From Chitinophagaceae bacterium (GTDB lineage: Bacteria > Bacteroidota > Bacteroidia > Chitinophagales > Chitinophagaceae), in the NCBI GenBank assembly GCA_030151745.1, contig JASLDA010000305.1, forward strand, positions 1 to 24,285: 24,285 nucleotides of DNA, written 5' to 3'. Shown one piece after another: positions 24,084-24,285 of the stretch; within the stretch, counting starts at the first letter, position 1, and every line of letters starts with the position of its first letter. The notes under the pieces are model-generated. The model worked only from the letters and a program-made list of their open reading frames with translations, searched no databases and was not told the DNA's origin. A program made the translations under genes and the position numbers.

Positions 24084-24285
24084 ATGAAGATTGCAACCAT
24101 GACCGGCATGCTGGCGACGATGGCTATATCCCTCCTGATCGTCCAGGGAACATCCGCATTGCCGGGAAAAAAAGCGCCGCAGAAAATTCCCTACGTATTT
24201 CCCGATGCCATGTCGGAACCGATCCGCGCTGAGTTCACCCGGCAATGCGACAAGGGGCAGGCACTCTATATTCTGACCTGCGCCA
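24084..24285 (+). CDS. Exported protein, probably small cytochrome c; 3' end outside window
   Basis: Only the first 67 codons are present. The ATG at 24084 is 18 bases after the peroxidase stop, so the two are probably cotranscribed. MKIATMTGMLATMAISLLIVQGTSA is a signal peptide. The mature start is KIPYVFPDAMSEPIRAEF, followed by CDKGQALYILTCA at the window edge. The last residues look like the beginning of a haem site of the type C-A-x-C-H, so I expect a c-type cytochrome; the His and second Cys lie outside the window, so this is inference. Downstream sequence is needed to settle it. Confidence 0.6.
   Translation, partial: MKIATMTGMLATMAISLLIVQGTSALPGKKAPQKIPYVFPDAMSEPIRAEFTRQCDKGQALYILTCA

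Noticed and set aside
1..24285. CRISPR arrays, tRNA or rRNA genes, transposases, phage or toxin-antitoxin genes
   Set aside because: Looked for in all gaps and open frames; none could be supported.

Overview
The window is chromosomal DNA from a high-GC member of the Bacteroidota, most likely a Chitinophagaceae-like lineage; this placement is inference. Supporting signs are a type IX secretion (T9SS) C-terminal sorting domain, an archaeal/eukaryotic-type prolyl-tRNA synthetase with the zinc-less tail typical of Bacteroidetes, a BlaI/M56 regulator pair, the lack of clear Shine-Dalgarno sequences, and promoter elements of the Bacteroidetes TTG-N19-TAnnTTTG type (best upstream of sucD and blaI). 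There is no phage, plasmid, insertion sequence, CRISPR array, tRNA or rRNA that I can see. Most of the window is housekeeping and general metabolism. No intergenic stretch exceeds 300 bases.

Layout. 1-3000: the 5' part of a FadL/OmpP1-type outer-membrane protein gene (minus), then a secreted Tyr/Trp/Gly-rich low-complexity protein (minus) with a clear terminator, divergent from proS. 3014-8503: proS (plus) with a strong terminator, fadD (minus), then a translationally coupled ABC ATPase/FtsX-like permease pair (plus). 8653-11704: a PaaK-like adenylate-forming ligase (minus), divergent from guaB. 11805-13272: an acyltransferase-3 membrane protein (plus) converging on a small CoA-binding protein (minus). 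13506-15369: an operon of a BlaI repressor and an M56 membrane metallopeptidase (minus), divergent from sucD. 15588-18118: sucD and anmK (plus), then a small putative lipoprotein (minus). 18262-24285: a very large T9SS-exported protein joining a phytase-like domain to a PhoX-like (DUF839) domain, a di-heme cytochrome c peroxidase with a long helical N-terminal region, and the start of a small exported protein that is probably a cytochrome c.

The most unusual items are: (1) two related intergenic elements, at about 9985-10148 and 13354-13489, built from GTTGGAT-type units in inverted arms and sharing an exact 17-mer; (2) the phytase-like/PhoX-like/anchor-D/T9SS architecture next to haem proteins; (3) several promoter-like -7 motifs that end only a few bases before start codons, suggesting leaderless or near-leaderless mRNAs. 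I did not find a clearly new multi-gene system. Long open frames antisense to proS, fadD, guaB and the Gly-rich gene are treated as high-GC shadows.
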